Source: Apostichopus japonicus (taxonomy: Eukaryota > Echinodermata > Holothuroidea > Aspidochirotida > Stichopodidae). Taken from it: 60,000 nucleotides of DNA. Numbering within the stretch: the stretch's first letter is position 1; the number at the start of each line of letters is the position of its first letter. Shown here piece by piece: positions 59,938 through 60,000 of this stretch. The translations under genes and the position numbers were made by a program. The stretch covers positions 25,838,713-25,898,712 of the forward strand of contig NC_092574.1 of assembly GCF_037975245.1 (NCBI RefSeq). The letters run 5' to 3'. The notes under the pieces were generated by a model. That model worked only from the letters and a program-made list of their open reading frames with translations, was not told the DNA's origin and ran no database searches.

Positions 59938-60000
59938 ATGGTTATTTCTTGCTCAGCTTTTGGCTGCACCAATCGTTACAACCGTGAGAGCAACATTCAA
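59938..60000 (+). CDS. THAP-domain protein, N-terminus only
   Basis: ATG followed by VISCSAFGCTNRYNRESNI and on to the window end. A start Met, then C-x4-C with the small-residue spacing of CSAFGCTNRY, is the hallmark beginning of a THAP zinc finger (C2CH), a sequence-specific DNA-binding domain found in transcription factors and P-element transposases. Only 21 codons are inside the window, so the rest of the finger and the protein's type cannot be judged. The TGACGTCA pair upstream suggests a host gene with a promoter. Confidence 0.75.
   Translation, partial: MVISCSAFGCTNRYNRESNIQ

Overview
This is a window of animal nuclear genome: genes split by GT-AG introns, AT-rich introns, a dense load of short inverted-repeat transposons, LINE fragments and minisatellites, and no bacterial operon structure. 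The gene set (a DEG/ENaC channel, a SET-domain gene joined to a tyrosine recombinase, a THAP-domain gene, a Harbinger transposase) fits a marine invertebrate. I favour an echinoderm, possibly a sea cucumber, but that is an impression and not a proof.

Layout. 0-16.8 kb holds no host gene that I can support. It is a patchwork of minisatellites, foldback repeats and non-autonomous DNA transposons, several with target-site duplications that can be read directly. 16.9-18.2 kb (-) is a broken PIF/Harbinger transposase. 18.3-21.4 kb is nearly featureless. 21.4-35.1 kb (-) is a complete ten-exon DEG/ENaC sodium-channel gene. All splice phases agree and the assembled CDS is 1416 bp, 471 residues. Its introns carry two LINE fragments, two inverted-repeat elements and two minisatellites. 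35.2-44.2 kb is transposon and tandem-repeat DNA. 45.4-51.7 kb (+) is a gene with a KMT5A-like SET domain, an acidic repeat region, two zinc-binding motifs, a tyrosine-recombinase domain and a C-terminal SANT/Myb-like domain. 52-56.4 kb is tandem repeats, 56.5-57.1 kb a LINE 3' end, 57.1-59.4 kb has no recognisable feature, and a THAP-domain gene begins at the last 63 bases behind two CRE palindromes.

Two things stand out. First, both minisatellites inside the DEG/ENaC gene are reiterations of an exon 3' end with its 5' splice site. The one at exon 5 has nine donors spaced exactly 48 bp (16 codons) apart, with no stop between them, so use of any of them would stay in frame. Second, the SET gene and the recombinase open reading frame join to a SANT-like tail through phase-matched introns, making a methyltransferase-recombinase fusion. 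One apparent single-base frameshift and one non-AG splice acceptor leave its present integrity open.

The repeats also have internal logic. A roughly 100-bp core recurs at least 13 times inside elements with different ends and different target-site duplications, and several nested insertions give a relative order of events.
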